A DNA stretch of 64,000 nt from JAPOXR01 sp965221935 (GCA_965221935.1 CBDCSZ010000018.1:1-64000), one strand, 5' to 3'; positions 18,095 through 27,804 are shown, numbered from the stretch's first letter. Program-made: numbers and translations. The notes: generated by a model not told the origin, from the sequence alone.

Positions 18095-18852
18095 TCAGGT
18101 TGCGGCGACCACGCCCGCAACGAGGTGAATCGCCGCCGCAAAGCTCTCGCCCGTCTTGTCGTAACGGGTCGCCACTGCCCGGAACTCCTTGATTTTCGCA
18201 AACAAATTCTCGATCTGGTGCCGCCACTTGTACATCTCACGGTCATGTTCCCGAGGATCCAACCGGTTCCTCCTCGCGGGAATCACCGCCTCGGCGCCGC
18301 GCTTCCGGAGTTCCCCGAGCAGCCAGTCCGCGTCGAACGCCTTGTCCCCGATCAAAGCTTCGAAGGGAAGATCCTCCAGAAGCTCCGGCGTCCCCACAAT
18401 GTCGTGCGCCTGACCGGGAAGGATCACCAACCGCACAAGATAGCCAAGCGCGTCCGCAACCGCGGCGATCTTGCCGGTCAGGCCTCCCCGGGAACGGCCG
18501 ATGCCCTGGCGGCGGGTCCCCCTTTTGCGCCCGCCGCTTTCTGGTGCGCCGAGACGACAGTGCCGTCAACACACACGCACTCGAAATCGAACTCGTCCGA
18601 CTACGCGTTGAAAACACGCTCGAAAACACCCGAAACAGCCCAGCGGCGGAAGCGTTTGAACACGCTGTTCCAGTTGCCGAAGCGCGCCGGAAGGCCGCGC
18701 CATGGCGATCCCGTCCGGATCCGCCAAAGCACCGCCTCGAGAAACCGCCGGTTGTCCGCCGCGGTGACGCCGGGGTCGGTCGCCTTGCCGGGCAGCATGG
18801 GCTCGATCCGCGCCCACATGGCGTCGGTCAGCACCGTTCTGTCTGGATTCAT
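18095..18852 (-). pseudogene. IS427-type transposase with frameshift site and internal stop
   Basis: The first frame starts MNPDRTVLTDAMWARIEPMLPG and runs to a TAG at 18601-18603. The same frame continues after the stop with the first catalytic Asp (CVCVDGTVVSAHQKAAGAKGG). At an A4G5 run (18518-18526 on the plus strand) a -1 shift gives the expected continuation GTRRQGIGRSRGGLTGKIAA, then VILPGQAHD, GDKAFDADW and the Glu in HQIENLFAKIKEFRAVATRYDK. The slip fits the programmed -1 frameshift known in this IS group, but the TAG upstream makes this copy defective. Confidence 0.75.
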
Positions 18853-18952
18853 TCGTCATTCTGCTCATCTTGCCTGTGCCGCCGTTCCGGCGGTCATTGA
18901 GACAAAAGTGGCAGAAATCCGCACGATTCGCAACCTGATTGTCAACAGGCCC

Positions 18953-20587
18953 AGTAGTTCTAATTATGCGTTCACATCGGTTTTTTCTTCACTTTCGGCT
19001 GCGTTTCCGGGCGGATTTCTGCTGTGTTTCGGCGGAATGGGCGGGCCGCCGGTTCCGGCTGCGGAGGCTGTTCCGGCAGCTCGCCGGTGATGATTGTCCG
19101 CATCACGGCGTCCCAGTCGTCGTGCACGGCGTAGACGGTCAGGAACTTTAGGTTGTCAAGAAGCCGGCAGCGGGCGGCGAGCTTTGCCCGGGCCTCCCGC
19201 CAGCTTTCGCAGACCAGGTCGCAGGCGCTCTGCATCAGGAACGCGATCAGGTTGAAGGTCGCCAGCAGGCTGGACAGGGTTTCTTTGCCGTGCCCGAAGT
19301 TGTGCTCGAGATGGTATCCGTCCTTGACAGCCTTGAAAGCGTTGTTCTCCACTTTCCACCGGGACCGGGCGCAGTCGGCCAGTTCGGCGACGCTGTCCGG
19401 GCCGACCGGGAGGTCGGTGGCGAAGCTGTTGCGGCAGAGCTGCTGTCCGGACGGCGATGTGATGGTGACTTCGAACCAGTTGACTTCCAGCGCGTCCTTT
19501 CCGCCGCGGATCGGCAGACCGCTCATCCAGCGGCAGCGCAGCCGGCGCTTTTTCTTTTTCCGGCCCTCGGTCCGGGTCAGACAGCCGGTCTCAACCCCTT
19601 GAATATACTCGTAAAGCGTTGTGTGCGAGCTCGGCTTGCAGGTCAGGATGAAGCTTCCGCCGGCGGCCAGCACGGCCTCGCAGAGCGGCTGGCGGCAGTA
19701 GAGGTCGTCGCCGGGATAAACCGGTCTGAGCCGGGCCAGGCCGGATCCGGTCCGCCGCAGCCAGCGCTTGGCGGCGCTGGTCTCGCAGTCTTGTTTCCCG
19801 GCCCCGTCCTGCGGGCGGATGAACTCCGGCGGCAGCGGCAGGAGGTGCGAGGTTCCCGGGGCGACGATGCCGGCGCCGAGCACGGCGTGGAAGTTCTGTG
19901 TCCGCCCGCCCGCCAGTTTCCGCTGCGAGCAGTTCCGGCAGCCGATGCTGCAGGAGGTGAAACACTCGGTGCCGTCAAGGGCGATCAGCCGCCGCCCGTC
20001 AAGCCGGCGCAGCCGGTCAAGGGCGCCCTGGCGGTCCAGCTGGTCGACGGTCCGGGTGAAGATGGAATCGAAGCGCTCCGGCGGCGCGCCGTCGAGCACG
20101 CTGCGGATGTGGTTGTCGGTCGGCAGCCGGTCAATGCCGAACAGGGTCCGGGCGTTGGACCGGCCCTGGCGGGACTGAAGCTGCGCCTGCGCCGCCAGGA
20201 AGGACGGGCACTGCAGGAAGAAGACGGCGAAGGCCGCCATGCCGATGTCGGCCATCTCCAGGCGGGCGTTGGCGCCGGTCCTGCGGTCCGGGGCGGACGC
20301 GCAGAGTTCGCGCATGTCGGCGATGTATCCGGCCAGCGGGGACATGGCGCCGCATTATGCACATATCAAAAATTTGTACAAATGTAAGTAAAAACAATAA
20401 CTTACATGTCTTCTCCGCGCCTTTTCCCCAGGAGCCGGCGGCCGGAGCGGCGTCAGCGGCCGGTGATTCGCCCGCCGCCGGGGCGCCGCCGGCGCGCAGC
20501 CGCCCGCAGTGAAAAAAATCTCACCGGGGCAAAAAACCGTTGTGATACAACACGTTAAAAACTCAAAAATCCAAAATTAGAATTACT
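18953..20587 (-). mobile_element. IS4-type insertion sequence with 12-bp target duplication
   Basis: The ends are AGTAGTTCTAATT (18953) and the reverse complement of AGTAATTCTAATT (ending 20587). GTCAACAGGCCC is repeated directly on both sides (18941-18952 and 20588-20599). A 12-bp duplication is within the range of the IS4 family. The element is 1635 bp, carries one intact transposase, and is inserted precisely in the right end of an IS427-type element. Confidence 0.83.
18972..20345 (-). CDS. DDE transposase of the IS4-type element
   Basis: A 457-residue transposase. Candidate DDE residues are Asp in LIALDGTECF, Asp in YPGDDLYCRQP and Glu in RWKVENNAFKAVKDGYHLEHN. The Cys-rich TSCSIGCRNCSQR segment after the first Asp is notable. 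The basic tail EIRPETQPKVKKKPM ends near the IS terminus. The frame is intact, so it could be active. The family assignment rests on the DDE pattern and the 12-bp duplication. Confidence 0.8.
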   Translation of the reverse strand: MSPLAGYIADMRELCASAPDRRTGANARLEMADIGMAAFAVFFLQCPSFLAAQAQLQSRQGRSNARTLFGIDRLPTDNHIRSVLDGAPPERFDSIFTRTVDQLDRQGALDRLRRLDGRRLIALDGTECFTSCSIGCRNCSQRKLAGGRTQNFHAVLGAGIVAPGTSHLLPLPPEFIRPQDGAGKQDCETSAAKRWLRRTGSGLARLRPVYPGDDLYCRQPLCEAVLAAGGSFILTCKPSSHTTLYEYIQGVETGCLTRTEGRKKKKRRLRCRWMSGLPIRGGKDALEVNWFEVTITSPSGQQLCRNSFATDLPVGPDSVAELADCARSRWKVENNAFKAVKDGYHLEHNFGHGKETLSSLLATFNLIAFLMQSACDLVCESWREARAKLAARCRLLDNLKFLTVYAVHDDWDAVMRTIITGELPEQPPQPEPAARPFRRNTAEIRPETQPKVKKKPM

Positions 20588-20602
20588 GTCAACAGGCCCT
20601 AG

Positions 20603-22710
20603 CCTCGATTACCAACGCAACTGAGTAATGTGAAGGATTGCCCCCTGGCAAAGAGATTTTTTCGGCAAATCCGGCGGCTTCCGATGTTCCGTGCGCATTT
20701 TTTATTAACAGTTAGAATGACATTGCCACTGTTGTAAATGGTCATGCCGGAGATTTCCGGCCGCCCGTAACTTCCGCCGCCGCGTCCGCTGATCTTCCCG
20801 ATATGGCTGATTTTGCCCGCGACGGCCCCGGAGCTGGGCCGCGCGGAGGATTTTACGCTTGACCTGGCGGATATATCCAAATATAGTGGTTGTGACAGGC
20901 TAACAGTCTTATAAAAGTGCAAGGCCGCCCCAATGCAGAGCCCCGCGGACCGCTTCCTCAAGCCCGAAAACAGCACACACAGGAAATACGAGGCCCTGCG
21001 CGCGCTGTTCGTGGACGGACTCTCCGTCGACGAGGCCGCCGCACGCTTCGGCTATGCGGCCGGGACCCTCAGAAACCTGCGGGCCGCCTTCCTCAGGGAG
21101 CCCGGCGAGACCTTCTTCCTGCCCGACCGCCGCGGCAGGCGCGGGAAGCCGCCGGGGCCGGACCGCGACGCGCTGATCATCAGGCTGCGCCGGGAGCGGA
21201 ACCTCTCGGCGGCGGAGATCGCCGGCATTCTCACCCGCGAGGAGAATATCCCGGTCAGCGAGACCACCGCGGCCCGGGTCATCAGGCAGGCGGGGCTGCC
21301 CAAGCTGTGGCGGCGCTCTCCCGCCGAGCGCGGCCGGGCCGTCCTTCCCGGGCCCGCGGCCGCCGCCGACCGGCGCGAGCTCGATCTCACGCCCCGGAGC
21401 CTGCGCACCGGTTTCGGCGGCCTGTTCCTGTTCGCTGCCGATCTCGCCCGGATCGACATCGACGCGTTCGCCGCCGACAGCGCCCTGCCGGGAAGCCGCA
21501 TGATCTCCGCCGGTGACGCCCTGCGCTCCCTGCTCGCCCTCAAGCTGTGGGGCATCGGACGCCCCGCACACATCATGGCCGAGACCCTCGATCCGGGCCT
21601 CGCCCTGTTCGCCGGCCTCAACGTCATTCCCAAGCGCGCCACGCTCACCGAGTATTCGTGCCGGGCGGACCCGCGCGGCGGACCCGCCATGATGGAGCGC
21701 TGGCACACAGCCGTCCGCGGCCTCGGGACCGACCTCGGCGGCGGGAGGTCATTCGACCTCGACTTCCACACCATCCCTTACCACGGCGACGACGCGCTCA
21801 TCGAAAAACACTATGTCTCGAAGCGCAGCCGGCGTCAGAAGGGCGTTCTCACCTTCCTCGCCCGCGACGCCGACGCCCGCGTCTTCGCCTATGCCGGCGC
21901 CGGCCTGCGCAAGAGCCGCCAGAACGACGAGGTTCTCCGTTTCGCCGAGGCCTGGCGCGCGCGGACCGGGGCGCCGCCCGCCGAGCTGGTCTTCGACAGC
22001 CGCCTGACCACCTACGCCAACCTGGCCCGGCTCGACGCCATGGGCATCGCCTTCCTGACGCTGCGCCGGCGGACGGCGCGGATGGTCGCCTCCCTGCTCG
22101 CCGAGCCGCCGGAGGCGTGGCGCAGAATCACGCTCACCAATGTCGGGCGCATCTACCGGCGGCCCCGCATCCTCGAGCGCAGGCTCCGTATCAAAGACTA
22201 TCCCGGCGAGATCCGGCAGATCGCCATCGCCGATCTCGGCCATGAAAGGCCGACCCTGCTGCTGAGCAACCAGATGGACGAGCCCGCGTCCAGGCTCGTC
22301 GACCGGTACGCCCGCCGCATGGTGATCGAAAACACCATCGCCGACGCCATCGACTTCTTCCACATGGACGCGCTTTCCGCCGCCGTGCCCCTGCGCATCG
22401 ATCTCGATGTCCAGCTCACGCTGATGGCGAGCGGCCTCTACAGAATCCTCGGCATCCGGGTCGGACAGGGCTTCGAGGCGGCGAAGGCCCGCACCATCTT
22501 CCGCAAGCTCGTCAACGCCAGCGCGGCCGTCAGAATCACCGGGGACGAGATCATCGTCACCCTGGGACGGCGCGCCAACAACCCGCTCCTCATTGCCGCA
22601 CGTTACGGGGAAACCGCACAGCCGATCCCCTGGCTCAGAAACCGGACCCTCAGAATACGCTTCCTTTGAAAGCCAAAACGCACATTATTCAGTTGCGTTG
22701 GGAATCGAGG
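20603..22710 (+). mobile_element. Insertion sequence of ~2.1 kb, CTAG target duplication
   Basis: The ends CCTCGATTACCAACGCAACT (20603) and its inverted partner ending at 22710 match over about 30 bp with two mismatches. CTAG follows the right end (22711-22714). The left CTAG is split by the IS427-type element: AC-TA sits at 18077-18080 and TAG at 20600-20602. This is therefore the oldest of the three nested elements. It holds one intact transposase behind a 300-bp leader. Confidence 0.82.
20933..22669 (+). CDS. DDE transposase with N-terminal helix-turn-helix
   Basis: A 578-residue transposase. Residues 1-120 contain two helix-turn-helix-like segments (GLSVDEAAARFGYAAGTLRNL and NLSAAEIAGILTREENIPVS). 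Likely catalytic residues are Asp in FDLDFHTIPYHG, Asp in LVFDSRLTTYANL and Glu in MVIENTIADAIDFFHMD. The frame is intact. The IS family is not certain; the 4-bp duplication and DDE layout suggest an IS4-superfamily relative. Confidence 0.78.
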   Translation: MQSPADRFLKPENSTHRKYEALRALFVDGLSVDEAAARFGYAAGTLRNLRAAFLREPGETFFLPDRRGRRGKPPGPDRDALIIRLRRERNLSAAEIAGILTREENIPVSETTAARVIRQAGLPKLWRRSPAERGRAVLPGPAAAADRRELDLTPRSLRTGFGGLFLFAADLARIDIDAFAADSALPGSRMISAGDALRSLLALKLWGIGRPAHIMAETLDPGLALFAGLNVIPKRATLTEYSCRADPRGGPAMMERWHTAVRGLGTDLGGGRSFDLDFHTIPYHGDDALIEKHYVSKRSRRQKGVLTFLARDADARVFAYAGAGLRKSRQNDEVLRFAEAWRARTGAPPAELVFDSRLTTYANLARLDAMGIAFLTLRRRTARMVASLLAEPPEAWRRITLTNVGRIYRRPRILERRLRIKDYPGEIRQIAIADLGHERPTLLLSNQMDEPASRLVDRYARRMVIENTIADAIDFFHMDALSAAVPLRIDLDVQLTLMASGLYRILGIRVGQGFEAAKARTIFRKLVNASAAVRITGDEIIVTLGRRANNPLLIAARYGETAQPIPWLRNRTLRIRFL

Positions 22711-22761
22711 CTAGTGCGTCCACGGCAGCGGCGCGCGGCCCGCCGCAACGCCGCGTTCGGC

Positions 22762-24363
22762 TCAGCCGCCCTCCACATTGAACTCAAGCGGACGGACCTG
22801 CTCGAATTTTCCGCTGCCATGAATGGCAGCAGTCACTTTCGAATTCACCGGGCTGTCGAGTGAAAGAAGCGCAATCGCATCGTCCCCGGCGGCGGCGCGG
22901 CCAAGATTGAAGCTTGCGATGTTGATGCCGCAGTCGCCAATAATGGTTCCCAGCACGCCGATGATCCCCGGCACATCCCTGTTGGTCGCATAGAGCATGT
23001 GTCTCGATACCTCGGCGTCAACATAGATGCCCTTAATCTGAATGAAACGGGGTCTGCCATCGGAATACACTGTCCCCACGATTGCGCGCGTCATGCTCTG
23101 GGTGGTGATGGTGATTTTGATATAGGCGTCAAACACTCCGGATTGCGATTGAACCGTCGAAGAGATGATGAGCCCCCTCTCCCTTGCCATCACTTCAGCC
23201 GAGACCATGTTCACTTCGGGACTGGAAGAGCGAAGCATGGCGGCGAGCGCCGCCGCGGTCAGGGCCTTTGTGTTCATCTCGGCAATTGAACCGTCATAAA
23301 GAAGATTAACCGCCGTGATCGGTTCGTCTGTCAACTGCCCGATGAATGTGCCCAAATGATCGGCAAGAGATATCCATGGCTTGAGGCGCGGAGCCTCTTC
23401 AGCCGAGATCGAAGGCATGTTTAAGGCATTCGAAACAGCGCCGGTGACCAAATAATCCGACATCTGTTCGGCAATCTGCTGCGCAACTTTTTCCTGCGCT
23501 TCCACTGTTGATGCGCCGAGATGTGGCGTGACTATGACCTCAGGCATCGACAGCAGCGGGCTGTCCTCGGGAGGTTCATGTTCGAAGACATCAAGCGCCG
23601 CTCCGCCCACCTGTCCGGAACGGATTGCGTCAGCCAGCGCGGCCTCATCAATGACGCCGCCGCGTGAGCAGTTCACGATGCGAACGCCGCGCCTGGTTGA
23701 ATCCAGGGAAGCGGCGTCAAGAATATGCCGTGTCTTTTCGGTCAGCGGCACATGAAAGCTGATGATTTCAGCGCGGGCGAGCAACTCGGAAAATTCGACC
23801 TTTTCAATCTGCAGTTCGCGCGCGCGCCCGGCGCTGAGAAACGGGTCATAACCAACGACCTTCATCTGCAGGCCCAATGCCCGGCGGCAGACTGCCGACC
23901 CGATATTGCCGCATCCGACAATTCCGAGCGTCTTGCCAGCGAGTTCGATGCCCATGAAACGGGACTTTTCCCATTTGCCGGAGCGCGTGGACTCGCTGGC
24001 CTGGGGAATCTGCCGTGCCAGCGCCATCATCATCGCGACCGCATGCTCGGCCGTGGTGATTGAATTGCCGAAAGGGGTGTTCATCACGATGATACCCTTT
24101 CTGGAGGCCGCCGCGACATCGACATTGTCGACGCCTATCCCGGCCCGGCCGATCACTCCCAGCCGGTCTGCCCGACGCAGAAGTTTCGAGGTGACCTTGG
24201 TGGCGGAACGAATAGCCAGCCCGTCAAACCGGTCGATCACCTCTGCCAATGCCCGCTTATCGCGACCGAGTTCGGGAAGAAAATCAACCTTTACACCTCG
24301 GTTGCGGAAAATCTGAATAGCGCTTTCGGAGAGCTTATCTGAAATCAATACTCTGGGAGCCAC
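22762..24363 (-). CDS. serA: D-3-phosphoglycerate dehydrogenase
   Basis: A 533-residue SerA. It oxidises 3-phosphoglycerate to 3-phosphohydroxypyruvate, the first step of serine synthesis. The NAD-binding GKTLGIVGCGNIGSAVC, the substrate Arg in NCSRGGVIDE and the catalytic His in TPHLGASTVEAQ are present. An allosteric substrate-binding domain and a C-terminal ACT domain (DVPGIIGVLGTIIGDCGINIASFNLGR) make it the long form. The start is GTG at 24363, with GGAGG 8 nt upstream and one base between it and the serC stop. A longer upstream frame is serC antisense-frame noise. Confidence 0.93.
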   Translation of the reverse strand: MAPRVLISDKLSESAIQIFRNRGVKVDFLPELGRDKRALAEVIDRFDGLAIRSATKVTSKLLRRADRLGVIGRAGIGVDNVDVAAASRKGIIVMNTPFGNSITTAEHAVAMMMALARQIPQASESTRSGKWEKSRFMGIELAGKTLGIVGCGNIGSAVCRRALGLQMKVVGYDPFLSAGRARELQIEKVEFSELLARAEIISFHVPLTEKTRHILDAASLDSTRRGVRIVNCSRGGVIDEAALADAIRSGQVGGAALDVFEHEPPEDSPLLSMPEVIVTPHLGASTVEAQEKVAQQIAEQMSDYLVTGAVSNALNMPSISAEEAPRLKPWISLADHLGTFIGQLTDEPITAVNLLYDGSIAEMNTKALTAAALAAMLRSSSPEVNMVSAEVMARERGLIISSTVQSQSGVFDAYIKITITTQSMTRAIVGTVYSDGRPRFIQIKGIYVDAEVSRHMLYATNRDVPGIIGVLGTIIGDCGINIASFNLGRAAAGDDAIALLSLDSPVNSKVTAAIHGSGKFEQVRPLEFNVEGG

Positions 24364-24364
24364 C

Positions 24365-25537
24365 TCAATGCCCTCCGGGTGAATTTCGCAGAGCCGCGCG
24401 TTCACAATCGTATGCCCATTCAATCCAGGGAAGCAGCCGCTCAATATCCGATGTCTCCACTGTGGCCCCACACCAGATGCGCAGACCCGGCGGAGCCGCG
24501 CGGTAAGATCCGATGTCAAACGCCGCTTCTTCCCGTTCAAGGCGCCGCACCACGCCGTCAGCAAATCCGCGCATTGCCTCCGCCGGCACTTCCGGGTCGT
24601 CAAACAACAGGCACACACTGGTATTCGAGCGGGTCTCCGGCGCTGCCGCCAGGTGACGCAGCCAGCCCGTCCGCTCGACAAACCGCGCCACGGCCGCGGC
24701 GTTGGCGTCTGACCGGGCAATCAGGGCCGGCAGCCCGCCAACAGATCGGGCCCATCGCAATGCATGAATACAGTCCTCGACACATAACAGGGACGGCGTG
24801 TTGATGGTGGCGCCGCTGAACAGCCCTTCCGTCAGGCGGCCCGCTGATTTCAGGCGGAACAGCTTTGGCACCGGCCAGGGCGGCGTCCACGACTCCAGCC
24901 TGGCGGCGGCGCGCGGAGACAGGATCAGCATTCCGTGCGCACCCTCACCGCCGAGCACCTTTTGCCAGGAGAATGTCGTGGCATCGAGTTTTTCCCAAGG
25001 GAGATCAACGGCAAAGACTGCGGAAGTCGCATCGCAGATGGTCAGCCCGTCCCGGTCGGAAGGGATAAATCCGCCGCCGGGGACCCGGACACCGCTCGTT
25101 GTGCCGTTCCAGGCAAAAACCACATCCGCCGAAAAGTCGACGTCGGACAGGTCCGGCAGATGCCCGTAGTCTGCGTTCCTAATTGTCGACGGCAGGCGCA
25201 GCTGATCAGTCACATCAGCGGCCCAGTCCTTGCCGAAACTCTCCCAGGCCAAAACTTCAACCGGCCGCTGGCCAAGCAATGACCACATCGCCATTTCGAC
25301 GGCGCCGGTGTCGGAGCCGGGAACGATTGCAATCCGGTAATCCTCCGGCACACCGAGAATTCGCCGCGTCTCCTCGATAAGCTGGCGGAGCTTGCCCCTG
25401 GCGGTTCTCGAACGATGAGCGCGGCCAACAGACGCATCCACGAGTCCGTCGAGACTCCATCCGGGGGGTTTTGCACAGGGTCCGGTCGAAAACCGGGGAT
25501 TGAACGGCCGCAGCGGCGGCCTGTCAAATTTGTCCAT
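24365..25537 (-). CDS. serC: Phosphoserine aminotransferase
   Basis: A 390-residue PLP enzyme that converts 3-phosphohydroxypyruvate and glutamate to phosphoserine. The PLP lysine is in FSWQKVLGGEGAHGM. NPRFSTGPCAKPPGW and GSDTGAVEMAMWSLLG are N-terminal signatures of the form common in alphaproteobacteria. It is the promoter-proximal gene of serC-serA, almost touching serA. Confidence 0.93.
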   Translation of the reverse strand: MDKFDRPPLRPFNPRFSTGPCAKPPGWSLDGLVDASVGRAHRSRTARGKLRQLIEETRRILGVPEDYRIAIVPGSDTGAVEMAMWSLLGQRPVEVLAWESFGKDWAADVTDQLRLPSTIRNADYGHLPDLSDVDFSADVVFAWNGTTSGVRVPGGGFIPSDRDGLTICDATSAVFAVDLPWEKLDATTFSWQKVLGGEGAHGMLILSPRAAARLESWTPPWPVPKLFRLKSAGRLTEGLFSGATINTPSLLCVEDCIHALRWARSVGGLPALIARSDANAAAVARFVERTGWLRHLAAAPETRSNTSVCLLFDDPEVPAEAMRGFADGVVRRLEREEAAFDIGSYRAAPPGLRIWCGATVETSDIERLLPWIEWAYDCERAALRNSPGGH

Positions 25538-25612
25538 GGTATCCTTCCAGATATGCGCCCTTCGTTGGGGAAGGGTGGCCCGCCGGCGGCACTATTGAAT
25601 ACCACGCCCAGC
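25538..25612 (-). promoter_or_regulatory. Possible serC-leader RNA motif
   Basis: Read on the minus strand, the 75 nt before serC can fold. GGTAT near 25600 can pair with ATACC next to the start codon, a GC-rich GCCGCCGGCGGGC hairpin follows, and CCCTT pairs with AAGGG around a CCCCAACG loop. The GGAAGGA ribosome-binding site lies in the closing region. This resembles the serC RNA motif described upstream of serC in alphaproteobacteria. The match is from memory of the general layout only. Confidence 0.4.
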
Positions 25613-25923
25613 GTCAACTCCCGACAGGCCGGAATGGCGATGCACCCCGCCCATGCCTGGCAGCGAGACCGGTGACACACCCGCGCTTCCGGCATGGTCT
25701 CATGAATTCAGCTACCGGTGCGGCAACTCGAACCCGACAGGATGAAACCCATGTTCGCCGCATTGCTGCTCGCAGGCGCCGGTCGCGCGATTGAACTGGA
25801 TTTTGTCAATGGTCTTGAGCGGAAATGGAGCGGCAGCGGACGGGGCTGGCTTTGTCCCGCCAGGGTGGTTGAGTTCAGCATGTCCGTTGAAAAATCCGAT
25901 TATGGGGAGGCGCGTGAGAGGGG

Positions 25924-25944
25924 GGATGTGCCCGAAAGTTATGG
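25924..25944 (+). repeat. Copy 2 of (G)GATATGCCCGAAAGTT motif
   Basis: GGATGTGCCCGAAAGTTATGG differs from copy 3, 55 bp downstream, by one base in the core. It is in direct orientation with the other copies. Confidence 0.5.
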
Positions 25945-25997
25945 ATCGCGTTGTTACCCCTGCCGTCGACCGCCGTTAGCGTTTCACGCCAAACCCT

Positions 25998-26019
25998 GGG
26001 ATATGCCCGAAAGTTATAG
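25998..26019 (+). repeat. Copy 3 of GGGATATGCCCGAAAGTT motif
   Basis: The sequence reads GGGATATGCCCGAAAGTTAT plus AG. Its first 18 bases equal the copy at 17673-17690, some 8 kb away. Direct orientation and proximity to transposase fragments at both places suggest that they are IS end sequences. Confidence 0.5.
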
Positions 26020-26320
26020 TTTGGGGCGGCGATGGCGATCCATGCCGCCCACTATTCTGTGCCTCCCCGAGGGGAGGAGAGCAGAGATCCGCAAGCGGAA
26101 CCTGTAAATGTATGCCGGAAGACTTGGCGCTTCTTTGCAAAGAAATCAAGCCGCCAGCATCAGGGCATCAGGCGGGCGCGACTCTCGTATTTGTCACTTT
26201 TTGCGTGAGCTTCCAGGCTCTGCAGCGGTTCAGGCGCGGCACCGCGGCGGCCCACGCCCGGTCGAAGCGCCCCGGCCTGCAGCCGCGGCTTCAGGCCCGC
26301 CTTGCCGGCGTTCATGCGTA

Positions 26321-26620
26321 TCATGACCCGTCGAGCGAGACCAGAAGGGACACGGCCTCCGCGGGCATCTCCTCACGTGCCCGGAGATCAGCCGGACGGC
26401 GCCGGCGGACCCCCTGCACCAAAGGGGGCAACGGCTTGCGGGACTGAATGACCTTCTGTTTTTCTGTGCCGCCACACAGCGGACAATGGCTTGGCTTGCC
26501 TGCCTCTCCCCACCGCTGTTCCTCGAACCAGCGTTCGGAGGCGTCGTTATCCGGGAACATCTGGAATAGCTCGGCAAGGGAGATTCCATTTCGATAGGAT
26601 TTTCCGGGGGCTTTGCGCAT
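26321..26620 (-). pseudogene. IS1595-type transposase, N-terminal fragment
   Basis: The fragment starts MRKAPGKSYRNGISLAELFQ and contains PDNDASERWFEEQRWGE and the zinc-ribbon pair CPLCGGTEKQKVIQSRKPLP, as in IS1595-type transposases. The second CxxC should follow RKPLP, but the frame degenerates there (LVQGVRRRRPADL). The DDE domain is absent. It lies directly downstream of the broken paaK. Confidence 0.65.
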
Positions 26621-27804
26621 TGACCTTTGCCACCTCACTGACTCGATTCGAGCAAATCAGGGTGCGCTTACTCAAATATATAAAGACCAAATCAGCGTTG
26701 ATCGAGTATTCTGACCGCTTTGCCCTGGCTCCGCGGCAGCAAGCCCGGTTCTGAAACTTCAGTGAGGACGGTCACCCCGATCCGTTCTTTGACCAGCTGC
26801 CTGAGGGAAGCGGCAATGATCTTGCGGGCCTGCGGGCTGGCGGCGGCGGGCGCGGCCTCGACGATCACTTTCATGCTGTCCAGCGGTCCTTCGCGGAACA
26901 GTTCAATCTGGAAATTCGGTTCCGGGCCGGGAATTCCGAGGATCAGCTCTTCGATCTGCGACGGGTAGAGATTAACGCCGCGGAGTATGATCATGTCATC
27001 CAGCCGACCGGAAATTTTCTCAATTCTGAGCATGGAACGCGCCGTGCCCGGCATCAGGCGCGTGAGGTCGCGCGTCCGGTAGCGGATCACCGGCTGCGCC
27101 TCTTTGGTCAGCGTCGTCAGCGCCAATTCACCGACCTCGCCATCCGGCAGGGCCTCACCGGTCACGGGATCAATGATTTCCGGATAGAAATGATCCTCCC
27201 AGATATGCAGCCCGTCTTTCGTCTCCACACATTCATTGGCAACACCGGGTCCCATGACCTCAGAGAGACCGTAGATGTCGACCGCATGCATGTTGAATGC
27301 CTCTTCAATCACCGACCGCATTGAATTGGTCCAGGGCTCGGCGCCGAATATCCCGACCTCCAGCGGACATTCCGCGGGATCGCGGTTCTGCCGCCGGTAT
27401 GTGCCTGCTCAGACACATATGAACTTTTTCGGGCGCCGCCGGGGGTCTTGGAAACCGGAGGGAGGGCGCAGCCCGACCGGAGGGTTCTGGGACCCCCGGA
27501 TCAGATTTTGACTTGCCCTGAGGGGCGGGGTTCTCCATCAGTTCGTTTAGTTGTGAAAACCGAAAAAGGAGAACCCCAATGCAGGTTTTTGGCCTGCCCG
27601 GACATGTTATCAGAAACGCCGCCCGCGCGTCACGGCTTTTGTCTTCACCCGGCGCTGAGACCGCAAGGCGCGCAGATCTGGTCCGCCGCTGGCGGCGGGC
27701 CTGTCGCGACGGCCTGACTGTGGAACAGGCGGCGCGCGCCGTCGGCGTTCCGCTGTCGACGCTGCGCCGCTGGGAAAAACGGCCGGAGCGGCTCTCCACG
27801 TCGG

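Larger units (their letters stand above)
18081..20599 (-). mobile_element. IS5-family (IS427-type) element, interrupted by another IS
   Basis: The left end GGGCCTGTTGACAATCAGG (from 18081) is a perfect 24-bp inverted match of 18929-18952. The element itself is 872 bp. Its last 12 bases (GTCAACAGGCCC) are duplicated at 20588-20599 by insertion of the element at 18953-20587. TA flanks it on both sides (18079-18080 and 20600-20601), the IS5-family target. It landed inside the CTAG duplication of the older element starting at 20603. Confidence 0.82.
25613..26320. other. Gene-free stretch with repeated motif
   Basis: No supported gene is seen. Small frames on the plus strand owe their apparent MPESY repeats to two copies of the ATGCCCGAAAGTTAT motif (25924-25944, 25998-26019). 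The right part may be decayed 3' sequence of the IS1595-type fragment that follows. Confidence 0.45.

Noticed and set aside
18125..19090. 321-codon plus-strand frame
   Set aside because: It runs antisense through the IS427-type transposase and across the junction with the next IS, so it cannot be an old gene.
19290..20387. 365-codon plus-strand frame opposite the IS4-type transposase
   Set aside because: The minus-strand frame has the DDE motifs and fits the IS ends; the plus frame is low-complexity Gly/Ala/Arg shadow.
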